Shown: positions 7,990-15,835, counted from the first letter of the stretch. The stretch: 33,909 nucleotides of DNA from Anaeromicrobium sp. (GCF_025210435.1 NZ_JAOART010000055.1:1-33909); one strand, 5' to 3'. Made by a program: numbers and translations. The notes: generated by a model not told the origin, from the letters alone.

Positions 7990-9504
7990 GTGAATAAATA
8001 TTTAATGGGTATTGATGTGGGAACTACAGGGGTTAAGGCTATGGTTGTTAATACTAAAGGAGAGATCATTAGTTCTTCATATAGGGAATATAATTGCTCT
8101 TATCCAAATCCTGGATGGGTGGAACAAAGTGCCGGTGAGATCATAAGAAATACCTTTCAAGCCTGTAGGGATACTTTAGAAAAATCTAGTGTAGATAATA
8201 TTGAAGCTGTTGGTTTTTCTGCTCAAAGGGCCACCTTTGCTCTTGTAGACGAGAAGAATGAGGTTATAGAAGATAGGCTTTACGTATGGCAGGATAATAG
8301 GGCTGCAACTGAGATGGAATATATAAAATCTAAAATGGACCCTTATGAAATGTATTGTATACAAGGTCAGCCCATAACTCCTACCTTTTCTTTAGAAAAG
8401 ATAGTTTGGGTAATGAGAAATGATAGGGAAGTATATGACAAGGCTAAGAAAATAGTCATGGTGCCAGACTATATTTTATATAAATTTGGTGTGGAAGAAT
8501 TCTTATGTGAAGTATCAAATGCAGGTTGTAGTAGTTTAGTAGACATTAAAAATGACAGATGGTCAGATGAAATTTTGGATAGGTTTAGTATAGATAAGGA
8601 TAAATTTCCTAGACTAATAGAGCCAGGAGTGGCAGTAGGAAAGGTTAGTAAAGGGGCATCCCTTTTATGCGGATTAAAGGAAGGAACCATAATATGCAGT
8701 GGGTCTGGGGATAATCAATGTGGGGCTTTAGGTGCAGGAGTATTAGAAGAGGGTCATGCTAGCATGTCTTTAGGAACTTCGGGAGTTTTAGTAGTAGGCT
8801 CAAAAAAACCTCTCTTATTAAAGGATATGGGACTTATGGTAGGTAGGGCATTAGCTCCTAATCTATATGAGTTAGAAGGAATCCAACTAGGTGCTGCAAG
8901 TAGTTATAGGTGGATGAGAGATGTATTTTGTAAGAATGAAATAGCCTTTGGAGAAGAGGTACATATGGATCCATACGATCTTATGGAATTATATGTAAAA
9001 AAAAGTCCCGTAGGTGCAAATGGAGTAATATTCATGCCATATTTAGTAGGGGCAGGGTATCCCCATTGGAATATGGATGCTAAAGGTTTATTTACGGGAA
9101 TAACCTTCTCTACTACAAAGAGTCATATGATAAGGGCAGTTATGGAAGGCATAACCCTAGAGAGTAAGGATATGTATGAAAATTTGAAGAGAAACGGTAT
9201 TAAGATAAGAAAGCTTAGCATCATAGGAGGGGCAACTAAGTCAAAGGCTTGGAGACAGATGATAGCAGATATGTTTAATGTGGAGGTGAAAAAACTTAAA
9301 GTATCTGATTCTACCATAATAGGAGCATGTATATTGGCTGGAGTTGGTGTGGGCATATTTAAGGATACGGCCCAAGGGGTAGAGTCTATGGTCAATTATG
9401 AAAGTGTAGTTAAACCCATAAAAGAGAATGTGAAAAAATATGATGAGGTTTATGAAAAATTTAAAAACATATATGAATCCATGAGTAAAAATAAATCATT
9501 TTAA
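7990..9504 (+). CDS. FGGY-family carbohydrate kinase, xylulokinase-like
   Basis: The 504-aa sugar kinase transfers the ATP phosphate to a sugar, ketose or polyol. The N-terminal ATPase motif GIDVGTTGVKAMVVN (about 8-22), the central GSGDNQCGALGAG with the probable catalytic aspartate, and the C-terminal GGATKSKAWRQMIADMFN nucleotide-binding signature are all present. The closest named relatives are xylulokinases, but glycerol, erythritol and ribulose kinases share the fold, so the substrate is open. Translation appears to start at GTG 7990, 18 bases after the dehydrogenase stop. A kinase beside a phosphorylating PTS implies that one substrate is taken up or produced unphosphorylated. Confidence 0.9.
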   Translation: MNKYLMGIDVGTTGVKAMVVNTKGEIISSSYREYNCSYPNPGWVEQSAGEIIRNTFQACRDTLEKSSVDNIEAVGFSAQRATFALVDEKNEVIEDRLYVWQDNRAATEMEYIKSKMDPYEMYCIQGQPITPTFSLEKIVWVMRNDREVYDKAKKIVMVPDYILYKFGVEEFLCEVSNAGCSSLVDIKNDRWSDEILDRFSIDKDKFPRLIEPGVAVGKVSKGASLLCGLKEGTIICSGSGDNQCGALGAGVLEEGHASMSLGTSGVLVVGSKKPLLLKDMGLMVGRALAPNLYELEGIQLGAASSYRWMRDVFCKNEIAFGEEVHMDPYDLMELYVKKSPVGANGVIFMPYLVGAGYPHWNMDAKGLFTGITFSTTKSHMIRAVMEGITLESKDMYENLKRNGIKIRKLSIIGGATKSKAWRQMIADMFNVEVKKLKVSDSTIIGACILAGVGVGIFKDTAQGVESMVNYESVVKPIKENVKKYDEVYEKFKNIYESMSKNKSF

Positions 9505-9527
9505 AAAATTAAGGGGGTTACAAGCTT

Positions 9528-9725
9528 ATGAAAGGAACAGTTAAACTTTATAGTTTAGTAAAGGGAGAAGGCATTATTATAGGAGAGGATTCAAAGGAGT
9601 ACAAAGTAAAAATGGCAGGAATTAAAGGAACAGGCATGAGAAAATTATCAGAAGGTCAAAGGGTTGAGTTTACAGTAAAAGAAAGCCATAAGGGACTAGG
9701 TGCAGTAGATGTGGAAATTATATAA
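9528..9725 (+). CDS. Small cold-shock-domain-like protein lacking RNA-binding aromatics
   Basis: The 65-aa protein aligns by eye along its whole length with bacterial cold-shock proteins: MKGTVK at the start, KGEGIII where CspB has KGFGFI, then GMRKLSEGQRVEF where CspB has GFKTLEEGQ.V.F. The usual nucleic-acid-binding aromatics are replaced: tryptophan/phenylalanine after MKGTVK by Leu-Tyr, RNP1 phenylalanines by Glu and Ile, and RNP2 VFVHF by YKVKM. The OB fold is probably kept but classical RNA binding is doubtful. It sits between the kinase and PTS IIA genes, with AAGGGGG before ATG 9528. No function is assigned. Confidence 0.75.
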   Translation: MKGTVKLYSLVKGEGIIIGEDSKEYKVKMAGIKGTGMRKLSEGQRVEFTVKESHKGLGAVDVEII

Positions 9726-9749
9726 CCTAAGATTATAGAGGTGAGTCAT

Positions 9750-10208
9750 ATGAGTAATAAATATTTAGATGAGAAAGTCATGTTAATTAATATTAAAGGG
9801 AATGATTGCTTTCATGCATTAGACATACTAGGAAAGAAGCTATACAAAGAAGGTTATGTAAAGGAAAGCTATATGGAAGCAATAAAAAAGAGGGAGGAAA
9901 AATTTGCAACGGGTCTTCCATCAGAAGGTGTAGGAGTGGCCATACCCCATGCTGATATAGAGCATGTAAATAAACCAATAATAGGGGTTGGTATACTTGA
10001 AAATCCTGTGAAATTCAGAATGATGGGAAATCATCATGAGACCATATCTGTGGAGATTATGTTCATGCTAGCTTTAAATGAGCATCATACCCAAATAGAA
10101 ATGTTACAAAATTTAATGGGATTAATACAAGATAAGGATTTATTAGTTCAAATAAAAGAATGTAAAACAATTAAAGAATTAATGAATCTATTAGAAGACA
10201 GAATTTAA
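9750..10208 (+). CDS. PTS sugar transporter subunit IIA, fructose/galactitol type
   Basis: The 152-aa IIA accepts phosphate from HPr and passes it to IIB. The active-site histidine is H67 in GVAIPHADIEHV, the hallmark of the fructose/mannitol/Ntr EIIA family. The downstream sequence (KPIIGVGILENPVKF, then MFMLALNEHHTQIEML) also fits. The frame opens at GTG 9741, but that codon is part of the ribosome site AGAGGTG (9737-9743), so ATG 9750 is preferred. It is the first of three consecutive PTS component genes, with only 14 bases before IIB. Confidence 0.93.
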   Translation: MSNKYLDEKVMLINIKGNDCFHALDILGKKLYKEGYVKESYMEAIKKREEKFATGLPSEGVGVAIPHADIEHVNKPIIGVGILENPVKFRMMGNHHETISVEIMFMLALNEHHTQIEMLQNLMGLIQDKDLLVQIKECKTIKELMNLLEDRI

Positions 10209-10222
10209 AGGGAGGTTTATCT

Positions 10223-10513
10223 ATGGCTAAAAAGAGAATATTAGTAGCTTGTGGAACAGGGATAGCCACTTCTGTGGCAGTGGCAAATAAGATTAAAAAT
10301 CTATTTGAAGATAAGGGTTATGGAGACAAGGTGGAATTTGGAACTTGTGCAGTTGCAGAACTCCATGCTAAGGCACACAAGTATGATCTAGTAGTAACTA
10401 CGGCTCACAATAGTAAAGAATTACCTGTTCCTGTAATTATGGGAGTGGCGTTTTTAATAGGTAGGGGAACTGAGCCTGTATTTAAACAGATTATGGATAC
10501 ATTAGGTTTATAA
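10223..10513 (+). CDS. PTS galactitol-type subunit IIB
   Basis: The 96-aa IIB shows the P-loop ILVACGTGIATS with active-site cysteine C10, typical of the galactitol (GatB) family. Next come AVAELHAKAHKYDLVVTT and a C-terminal IMGVAFLIGRGTE segment. It receives phosphate from IIA and phosphorylates the substrate carried by IIC. The ribosome site is GGGAGG before ATG 10223. Its sequence resembles the orphan IIB at 15408, so the two are probably paralogues. Confidence 0.95.
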   Translation: MAKKRILVACGTGIATSVAVANKIKNLFEDKGYGDKVEFGTCAVAELHAKAHKYDLVVTTAHNSKELPVPVIMGVAFLIGRGTEPVFKQIMDTLGL

Positions 10514-10537
10514 AATAATATTTAAGGAGGGACTTTT

Positions 10538-11905
10538 ATGGAAGCTTTGATGAAGGGATTAACATCAATAATTCAACCTCTTGTGGATTTAGGACCTACA
10601 GTTATGATGCCTATAGTATTGACCATATTTGGAGTAATACTTGGGGCGAAATTTGGTAAAGCTTTAAGAGCTGGCTTGACTGTTGGAGTTGCATTTATAG
10701 GACTTAATTTAGTTATTGGATTATTAGGAGGAAATTTAGGTCCAGCAGTACAACAAATGGTTACAAATTATGGACTTAGCCTAACAGTTATAGACGTAGG
10801 ATGGCCTGCAGCGGCGGCCATAGCCTTTGCTTCTAAAATAGGAGCCATAGTAATACCCCTATGTCTTGCCGTAAATATCCTAATGATAGTTACAAAGACT
10901 ACTCAAACTGTAAATATAGATGTTTGGAATTTCTGGCACTATGCATTTACAGGGGCAGTAGTGAGTTTTGCCACAGATAGCTTTGCCTTTGGAGCACTTG
11001 CAGCAGCACTTCAAGCAGCTATAACATTAGTATTAGCCGACTGGACTGCTAAGGGAGTAGAAGAATATTGCGGACTTCCAGGAGTATCCATCCCCCATGG
11101 ATTTACTGCATCTTTTGTTCCTATTGCCATAGTAGTAAACAAGGTATTAGATTATGTTCCAGGCCTTAATAAGATAAATTTAGATCCTGTTGCTATTCAA
11201 AAGAAGTTTGGTGTATTTGGAGAGCCCATATTAGTAGGTACTGTACTGGGTTCTATCATAGGTATCCTTGCAGGATACAATATTAAAGGATTTTTAACTT
11301 TAGGTATAACTATGGGTGGTGCCCTAGTTTTAATTCCTAAGATGTCAGGTCTTTTAATGGAAGGTCTAATTCCCATATCCGATGCAGCAGCTGAGTTTAT
11401 AGATAAACATTTTAAATCTAATATAAAGATGTATATAGGCCTAGATTCAGCCGTTGGAGTAGGTCACCCAACTACTTTAGCTGCATCATTAATATTAGTA
11501 CCATTAGCTATTGCCATAGCTGTCATATTACCAGGAAATCAATTCTTACCATTTGCTGATTTAGCCGTATTCCCCTTCGTATTTGTTCTTATAGTTCCAG
11601 TGACTCGTGGAGATTTAATAAGAACTTTAATAGTAGGTGTTGTAATTGTAGTATTAGGTCTTTGGATATCTACAGATTTGGCACCACTTCTTACAGAGGC
11701 AGCTATAGATGCAAACTTTGATATTCCACAAAATGCCACATTAATATCTAGTATTGCCGATGGAGCATGTCCAGCCAGCTGGTTATTTGTAAAGACTATG
11801 GAATTTAAAGTAGCAGGAGCAGGATTACTTTCTATAGTTACTGGAGTTATGGCTTTCATAAATAGAAAGAGAATATTAAAAGAAGCATCTAATGAAATAG
11901 CATAA
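10538..11905 (+). CDS. PTS galactitol-type permease subunit IIC
   Basis: The 455-aa integral membrane protein has about nine to ten hydrophobic segments, starting with PIVLTIFGVILGAKFGKALRAG and ending near LLSIVTGVMAFI. Features of the EIIC-Gat family include the NLVIGLLGGNLGPAVQQM segment, WPAAAAIAFASKIGA, the FTGAVVSFATDSFAFG stretch and the VGVGHPTTLAAS motif. It forms the translocation channel for a polyol or sugar phosphorylated during uptake. AGGAGGG precedes ATG 10538. The family includes galactitol and other polyol transporters, so the substrate is not fixed. No galactitol-specific enzymes occur in this window. Confidence 0.94.
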   Translation: MEALMKGLTSIIQPLVDLGPTVMMPIVLTIFGVILGAKFGKALRAGLTVGVAFIGLNLVIGLLGGNLGPAVQQMVTNYGLSLTVIDVGWPAAAAIAFASKIGAIVIPLCLAVNILMIVTKTTQTVNIDVWNFWHYAFTGAVVSFATDSFAFGALAAALQAAITLVLADWTAKGVEEYCGLPGVSIPHGFTASFVPIAIVVNKVLDYVPGLNKINLDPVAIQKKFGVFGEPILVGTVLGSIIGILAGYNIKGFLTLGITMGGALVLIPKMSGLLMEGLIPISDAAAEFIDKHFKSNIKMYIGLDSAVGVGHPTTLAASLILVPLAIAIAVILPGNQFLPFADLAVFPFVFVLIVPVTRGDLIRTLIVGVVIVVLGLWISTDLAPLLTEAAIDANFDIPQNATLISSIADGACPASWLFVKTMEFKVAGAGLLSIVTGVMAFINRKRILKEASNEIA

Positions 11906-11929
11906 TTAAAATGATTAGGAGGGATGAGT

Positions 11930-12403
11930 GTGGAGAGAATATATGATTATAATGAAAGAAAGTATCTATTTAAAATAGTTATTCCCGTAGGTTTAGCCAT
12001 TTTATTTAGTATAATTTCCTTATATAGATATTATTTTGTATCAAAGAGTGGCTTATATATGAGTGTATTTATCATATGTTTCTTAATAAGTACAGACCAT
12101 TTGATTGGATTATCCCATCCTAAGAAAATAGTAAATTCTAGTAAATCTATTGAGTTTTATTCCTTTGGAAGAAGGCATATGTATAGATGGAAGGATGTTA
12201 AGAATATTAATATAAGGGAGTTTCCATTTAGTAAAAAGGTCTATGTAAGGATGAATAATGCCAGTTTTTCTAAGGGAAGATATTGGGTTAGTTTAGATTA
12301 TATGGATGATAGTGAAGAATTAATTAAGGATTTAAAGATGGAAGAAGCTAGTAGACATAAATTACTTAAGAATTTTAATAAAAGGTCTACTAGGAGAAAA
12401 TAA
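11930..12403 (+). CDS. Small membrane protein of unknown function, possible PH-like domain
   Basis: The 157-aa protein has two N-terminal hydrophobic segments (about 14-31 and 41-57) followed by a basic, beta-rich cytoplasmic-type region (SIEFYSFGRRHMYRWKDVKNI, then KKVYVRM and RYWVSLDYM). Its layout resembles bacterial PH-like membrane proteins, where a WKDV-like strand is common, but I do not recognise the family. An in-frame ATG at 11924 abuts the AGGAGGG site. GTG 11930, seven bases after it, is better spaced and was chosen. It is the last gene of the first sigma-54 unit, right before a terminator, and may assist the PTS permease. Confidence 0.7.
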   Translation: MERIYDYNERKYLFKIVIPVGLAILFSIISLYRYYFVSKSGLYMSVFIICFLISTDHLIGLSHPKKIVNSSKSIEFYSFGRRHMYRWKDVKNINIREFPFSKKVYVRMNNASFSKGRYWVSLDYMDDSEELIKDLKMEEASRHKLLKNFNKRSTRRK

Positions 12404-12405
12404 AT

Positions 12406-12432
12406 GAGGAAGCCTACGGGCTTCCTTTATTG
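12406..12432 (+). terminator. Terminator closing the first PTS unit
   Basis: Stem arms AGGAAGCC (12407-12414) and GGCTTCCT (12419-12426) enclose a TACG loop, followed by TTATTGTT. The hairpin is strong but its T tail is interrupted by an A. It follows the 11930-12403 gene directly. Confidence 0.72.
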
Positions 12433-12443
12433 TTATGCATAAC

Positions 12444-12471
12444 TTCCAAAATCATACATATGTAGTATAAT
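12444..12471 (+). promoter_or_regulatory. Possible sigma-A promoter for the 12505-15689 block
   Basis: A perfect TATAAT lies at 12466-12471, with a weak TTCCAA at 12444-12449 and a 16-base spacer. It is the only promoter-like signal in the gap after the terminator at 12406-12432. The genes at 12505-15689 would then form a separate unit ending at the terminator at 15697. Confidence 0.4.
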
Positions 12472-12504
12472 TATAGATATTAGTAGGTTTAGGAGGATAA
12501 GAGT

Positions 12505-12807
12505 ATGAAAGCCTTTATATTTACGAATCTTTTTTGGATAGTGCTGTTTTTACCTATAGTATTATTTTTTGTAATAGTATTATCTTTCAAGTATTTAAAG
12601 AATGAACGTACGATTAAAATATTGAATTTAATTAATTTAATAGTGCTAGGAATAAATATTTTTATATTTCCAGGTTGTTTGATTGCCTTTTTTATGTGTG
12701 TTGAAAGGTTAGGATCTAAAACTTTTTTAATAAGCTTTGGATCTATAATTTGTTCTGTATTGAATTTTAATATTATAAAGTTCAAGTATAAGAAAAATTT
12801 AAAATAA
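12505..12807 (+). CDS. Small hydrophobic membrane protein, unknown
   Basis: The 100-aa protein has about three membrane-spanning segments: residues 5-28 (FTNLFWIVLFLPIVLFFVIV), about 40-62 (LINLIVLGINIFIFPG) and about 72-90. The tail is lysine-rich. AGGAGG stands before ATG 12505. It has no recognised domain. Two short genes for membrane or exported proteins follow closely, which suggests a shared surface role. The opposite-strand frame over the same interval has no ribosome site and is a shadow. Confidence 0.65.
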   Translation: MKAFIFTNLFWIVLFLPIVLFFVIVLSFKYLKNERTIKILNLINLIVLGINIFIFPGCLIAFFMCVERLGSKTFLISFGSIICSVLNFNIIKFKYKKNLK

Positions 12808-12825
12808 AATTAAAAGGAGTATGCC

Positions 12826-13341
12826 ATGTGGAAGTTAACTAATAATAGACTATATGTGATTTCTTTAGGATTAATTATCTTTATTTTACTTTTATATAAT
12901 CATAATACCCAAATGAAATTTAATAGATATGTTAATGAGGATATGAAATATATACAGAGGAATATAAACTACAACGTTAATTCTATGGCAGAGGAAATAA
13001 ATGAAATTGTATCAAAGAAAACAAAAGCTTATGTAGATTTACAAGGGATAAATTCCATCAAAGAATATAGTCGTAACTATGATAGAAAGCTCTTTGAGCT
13101 AAAAAGGAAATGTAGGTTAATAGGTGGAAAAACAGAAAATAGGTTCCAGCTCATATGGGATGATTTTAATTATAATGAAGATTTGGATCAAGATACTATA
13201 CAAGATTTTTATAGTAAACTTTCTAAAGAAGCTAAAGAAAAGGGTCAGGTAGAATTATCACAAGATCATATTAATACATTTAAGGATATACTTGAGTTTT
13301 ATAATAAAAAAACAAGAGAAATTTATAAACTTATGCATTGA
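12826..13341 (+). CDS. Single-pass membrane-anchored protein, unknown
   Basis: The 171-aa protein has an N-terminal hydrophobic segment (about residues 9-25, VISLGLIIFILLLY) with a positively charged lead. It therefore looks anchored with its helical, charged C-terminal part outside. Much of the remainder (about 40-90 and 130-170) is predicted helical by eye, with coiled-coil-like spacing. No domain is recognised. AAAAGGAG precedes ATG 12826. It sits 26 bases before the WG-repeat gene, itself an anchored extracytoplasmic protein, so the two may be co-produced. Confidence 0.7.
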   Translation: MWKLTNNRLYVISLGLIIFILLLYNHNTQMKFNRYVNEDMKYIQRNINYNVNSMAEEINEIVSKKTKAYVDLQGINSIKEYSRNYDRKLFELKRKCRLIGGKTENRFQLIWDDFNYNEDLDQDTIQDFYSKLSKEAKEKGQVELSQDHINTFKDILEFYNKKTREIYKLMH

Positions 13342-13367
13342 AATAAGTTTATGGAGGTGAAGGAGAT

Positions 13368-14780
13368 ATGAAGAAATATAAAAAATTAGTAATGTTTATT
13401 GTAATTATCTTATTTATAGTATCTATAATAATAGTTAAGGAAGAACAATACATATATGAAGATGCAGATAATTTTATGCGTGGTAAAGCTATAGTTAAAA
13501 TAGATGGCAAATATGGAATGATAGATTCAAAAGGAAATGTAATTTTAAAACCAAGGTATGATGAAATAGATTCTTATATAGGTGAATTTTTAAGGATAAA
13601 GTCAAATAGAAAATATGGCCTTATAGATTGGTCAGGAAATATAATAGTAAAACCTATATATGATGAAATTGTGGAGGTGTATGATTCTGAGTTATATAGA
13701 GTGAGAGTAGGAATTAAGTTTGGATACATAGACAGAAAAGGTAAAGAAGTTGTCCCTTTGATATATGATAAAGCAGATTTACATACAACAGGAGATTTTA
13801 TAGGAGTAAAGATAAAGAATAAATGGGGACTTATTGATAAAAATGGCAAAGTAATTAGTGGATGTAAATATGGAGACATATATAGTTTTAATAATGACAG
13901 AGTTGCTGTTAGAATTAATGATAAATGGGGATTTATTGATAAAAGGGGAAAAATTTTAATAGAGCCCATATACGATGAAGTAATGGGATTTCATGAAGGT
14001 TTATCTTCTGTGAAAATTAATAACAAATGGGGCTCCATTGATAAATATGGAAATATGATTATAAAACCTATGTATGATGGTCCTTTTGATTTTGAAGAAA
14101 ACCTTGCATATGTAATATCAGGGGGCAAATATGGATATATAGACAGAAAAGGGAATATGGTAATAGAGCCACAATTTTATAGAGCTAGAGATTTTAAAGA
14201 TGGTATTGCTAAAGTACGTTCTAAAAACTATAAGTGGGGATACATAGATAAAAGAGGAAAAATAATCATCGAGCTTAAGTATGATGAAATAGGCTATTTC
14301 TATAATGGATTAGCAAAAGTAAGGATAAATTGCAAATACGGATATATAAGTGAGAGGGGAGATTTAGTTATAGGGCCTAAGTATGATGAACTAGGATATT
14401 TTCACAAGGGAACAGCGGAAATAATGATAGATAATAAATGGGGAATAATTGATAAAAGTGAAAGAATAATAATAGAGCCCATATATGATGAGATAGATTT
14501 TGATGATGGAATATATGTAGTAAAATTAAATAATAAATATGGATTAATAAAAGAAAATGGAGAAATAATTGTGAAACCAAAATTTGAACAATTTGGATAT
14601 TTTTCAGAAAATCTAGCTAACGTAAAAATCAATAACAAGTGGGGATATATAAACAGAGAGGGTAAGTTTATAATAAAACCTAAATATGAAGATGCAAAAG
14701 GATTTAGGGAAAATCTTGCTCCTGTAAAAAAGAAGGGGAAATGGGCATATATAGATACAAAAGGGAAAAAAAGATTATAA
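13368..14780 (+). CDS. WG-repeat protein with N-terminal membrane anchor
   Basis: The 470-aa protein begins with a signal-anchor segment (about 7-23, KLVMFIVIILFIVSIIIV). It then consists almost entirely of about thirteen WG (beta-leaf) repeats of 33-34 residues. Each carries a core like KWGYIDKRGKIIIEPIYDE. The W/Y-G-x-I-D cores are visible as KYGMID, KYGLID, KFGYID, KWGLID, KWGFID, KWGSID and so on to KWAYID. WG-repeat proteins form beta-propeller-like or solenoid surfaces; their ligands are mostly unknown. No lipobox cysteine or cell-wall motif is present. GGAGGTGAAGGAG precedes ATG 13368. Confidence 0.9.
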   Translation: MKKYKKLVMFIVIILFIVSIIIVKEEQYIYEDADNFMRGKAIVKIDGKYGMIDSKGNVILKPRYDEIDSYIGEFLRIKSNRKYGLIDWSGNIIVKPIYDEIVEVYDSELYRVRVGIKFGYIDRKGKEVVPLIYDKADLHTTGDFIGVKIKNKWGLIDKNGKVISGCKYGDIYSFNNDRVAVRINDKWGFIDKRGKILIEPIYDEVMGFHEGLSSVKINNKWGSIDKYGNMIIKPMYDGPFDFEENLAYVISGGKYGYIDRKGNMVIEPQFYRARDFKDGIAKVRSKNYKWGYIDKRGKIIIELKYDEIGYFYNGLAKVRINCKYGYISERGDLVIGPKYDELGYFHKGTAEIMIDNKWGIIDKSERIIIEPIYDEIDFDDGIYVVKLNNKYGLIKENGEIIVKPKFEQFGYFSENLANVKINNKWGYINREGKFIIKPKYEDAKGFRENLAPVKKKGKWAYIDTKGKKRL

Positions 14781-14809
14781 AATAACTTTAAAATAAAGGG
14801 GGAAGTCCA

Positions 14810-15376
14810 ATGTATAAGGTTATTTATTTAGAAACAGATAGGCTGATCATAAGAGATCACAAGATTGCAGATTTAAAAACACATCATTTGCTATTATCTG
14901 ATGATACAGCTATGTATTATCTTCAAGATATCAAAACCAATTCTTTAGAAGATGCTAAAAAGAATTTAACTGAAGCAATAGAACAAATACCTTTAGAAAA
15001 AAGAGAAAAATATTTTTTTAGAATAGAATATAAAGTTACTAAAGAACATATTGGGGAAATCGGATATACAGTAGAAGAATTTTCACCAGTTGGAAAATTC
15101 ATTGAACTTGGATATTTTACATATAAAAAACATTGGAACAAAGGATATATGACAGAGGCGGTAAAAGAAGTAATGAGATTTGATTTTGAAGAAAATAATG
15201 TATTTCGAATATATACAGGATGCATTAAAGACAATATTGGATCAGAGCGAGTAATGCAAAAGTGTGGAATGATAAAGGAAGCAGATTTTAAAATGAAAAC
15301 TTGGCATTATGGAAAAACAAAGGATAGAGTGGCTTATCGGTTATTAAAAGATGAATGGATAAAAAATAAGTTTTAA
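14810..15376 (+). CDS. GNAT family N-acetyltransferase, RimJ/RimL-like
   Basis: The 188-aa protein starts with the typical LETDRLIIRDHKIADL strand and helix. It carries the acetyl-CoA segment KHWNKGYMTEAVKEVMRF and the late ENNVFRIYTGCIKDNIGSERVMQKCGM motif that ends the GNAT core. Such enzymes transfer acetyl from acetyl-CoA to the N-terminus of a protein or to a small amine; the substrate is not predictable here. AAGGGGGAAG precedes ATG 14810. It lies 29 bases after the WG gene and 31 before the orphan IIB, so it may be co-transcribed with them. Confidence 0.9.
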   Translation: MYKVIYLETDRLIIRDHKIADLKTHHLLLSDDTAMYYLQDIKTNSLEDAKKNLTEAIEQIPLEKREKYFFRIEYKVTKEHIGEIGYTVEEFSPVGKFIELGYFTYKKHWNKGYMTEAVKEVMRFDFEENNVFRIYTGCIKDNIGSERVMQKCGMIKEADFKMKTWHYGKTKDRVAYRLLKDEWIKNKF

Positions 15377-15407
15377 ATATATAATTAAAAACTAAGGAGG
15401 AAGTCTA

Positions 15408-15689
15408 ATGAAAAACATATTGGTCGTTTGTGGATTTGGGGTGGCCACATCTACTATGGCACTGAAAAAGATAGAAGAAGAACTAAAAAATAGAAATATG
15501 AGAAACGTAATAATAAAGCAGTGCAACATAGCAGAGCTAAAAGAAAAATACTACAAGTATGATTTGATAGTAGCCATGACCAATGTAAACCTAGAATTAA
15601 ATATTCCCATAGTAAGTGGTATCCCCTTCTTATTAGAAAAGGGGAAAAAAGAAGCCATAGAAAAAATAATAAATATAATTAAAAATTAA
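15408..15689 (+). CDS. Orphan PTS galactitol-type subunit IIB
   Basis: The 93-aa IIB has P-loop LVVCGFGVATSTMA with active-site cysteine C8, then CNIAELKEKYYKYDLIVAM and a C-terminal IVSGIPFLLEKGKKEA segment. It parallels the IIB at 10223 along its length, so it is a diverged paralogue. No IIA or IIC gene is next to it. It could serve the IIC at 10538, a transporter elsewhere, or a signalling role such as phosphate transfer to the LevR-like activator. AAGGAGG precedes ATG 15408, and a terminator follows at 15697. Confidence 0.9.
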   Translation: MKNILVVCGFGVATSTMALKKIEEELKNRNMRNVIIKQCNIAELKEKYYKYDLIVAMTNVNLELNIPIVSGIPFLLEKGKKEAIEKIINIIKN

Positions 15690-15696
15690 CATATCA

Positions 15697-15735
15697 CAAA
15701 ACCTACCATAAATAAAAGTGGTAGGTTTTGTTTTG
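15697..15735 (+). terminator. Rho-independent terminator after the orphan IIB
   Basis: Stem arms CAAAACCTACCA (15697-15708) and TGGTAGGTTTTG (15719-15730) pair perfectly over 12 bases, followed by TTTTG. It insulates the dehydrogenase unit from the genes before it. Confidence 0.85.
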
Positions 15736-15776
15736 TTATGAACCCATTGAAAAGACTAATAATTACAAAATTTACA

Positions 15777-15793
15777 TGGCATAAAAATTGCTA
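15777..15793 (+). promoter_or_regulatory. Sigma-54-type -24/-12 promoter of the dehydrogenase operon
   Basis: TGGCATAAAAATTGCTA has GG and GC twelve bases apart and differs from the site at 3811 only in the spacer. The expected start of transcription is near 15803, 33 bases before the E1 alpha GTG. A TATAAT at 15804-15809 has no matching -35 box at the right distance. Sigma-54 control is known for acetoin dehydrogenase operons in other bacteria (AcoR), which agrees with this placement. Confidence 0.8.
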
Positions 15794-15835
15794 AATTATA
15801 TACTATAATCCTATTAGTGTGGGGAGGAGAACTTA

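Noticed and set aside
12489-12785. Opposite-strand frame of 98 aa over the small membrane gene
   Set aside because: It has no ribosome site and lies inside a better-supported gene on the plus strand; its composition is that of a shadow frame.
15690-15776. Shared activator motif upstream of both sigma-54-type sites
   Set aside because: Only an 8-base TACCACTT match was found, in opposite orientation, which is expected by chance in this length of DNA.
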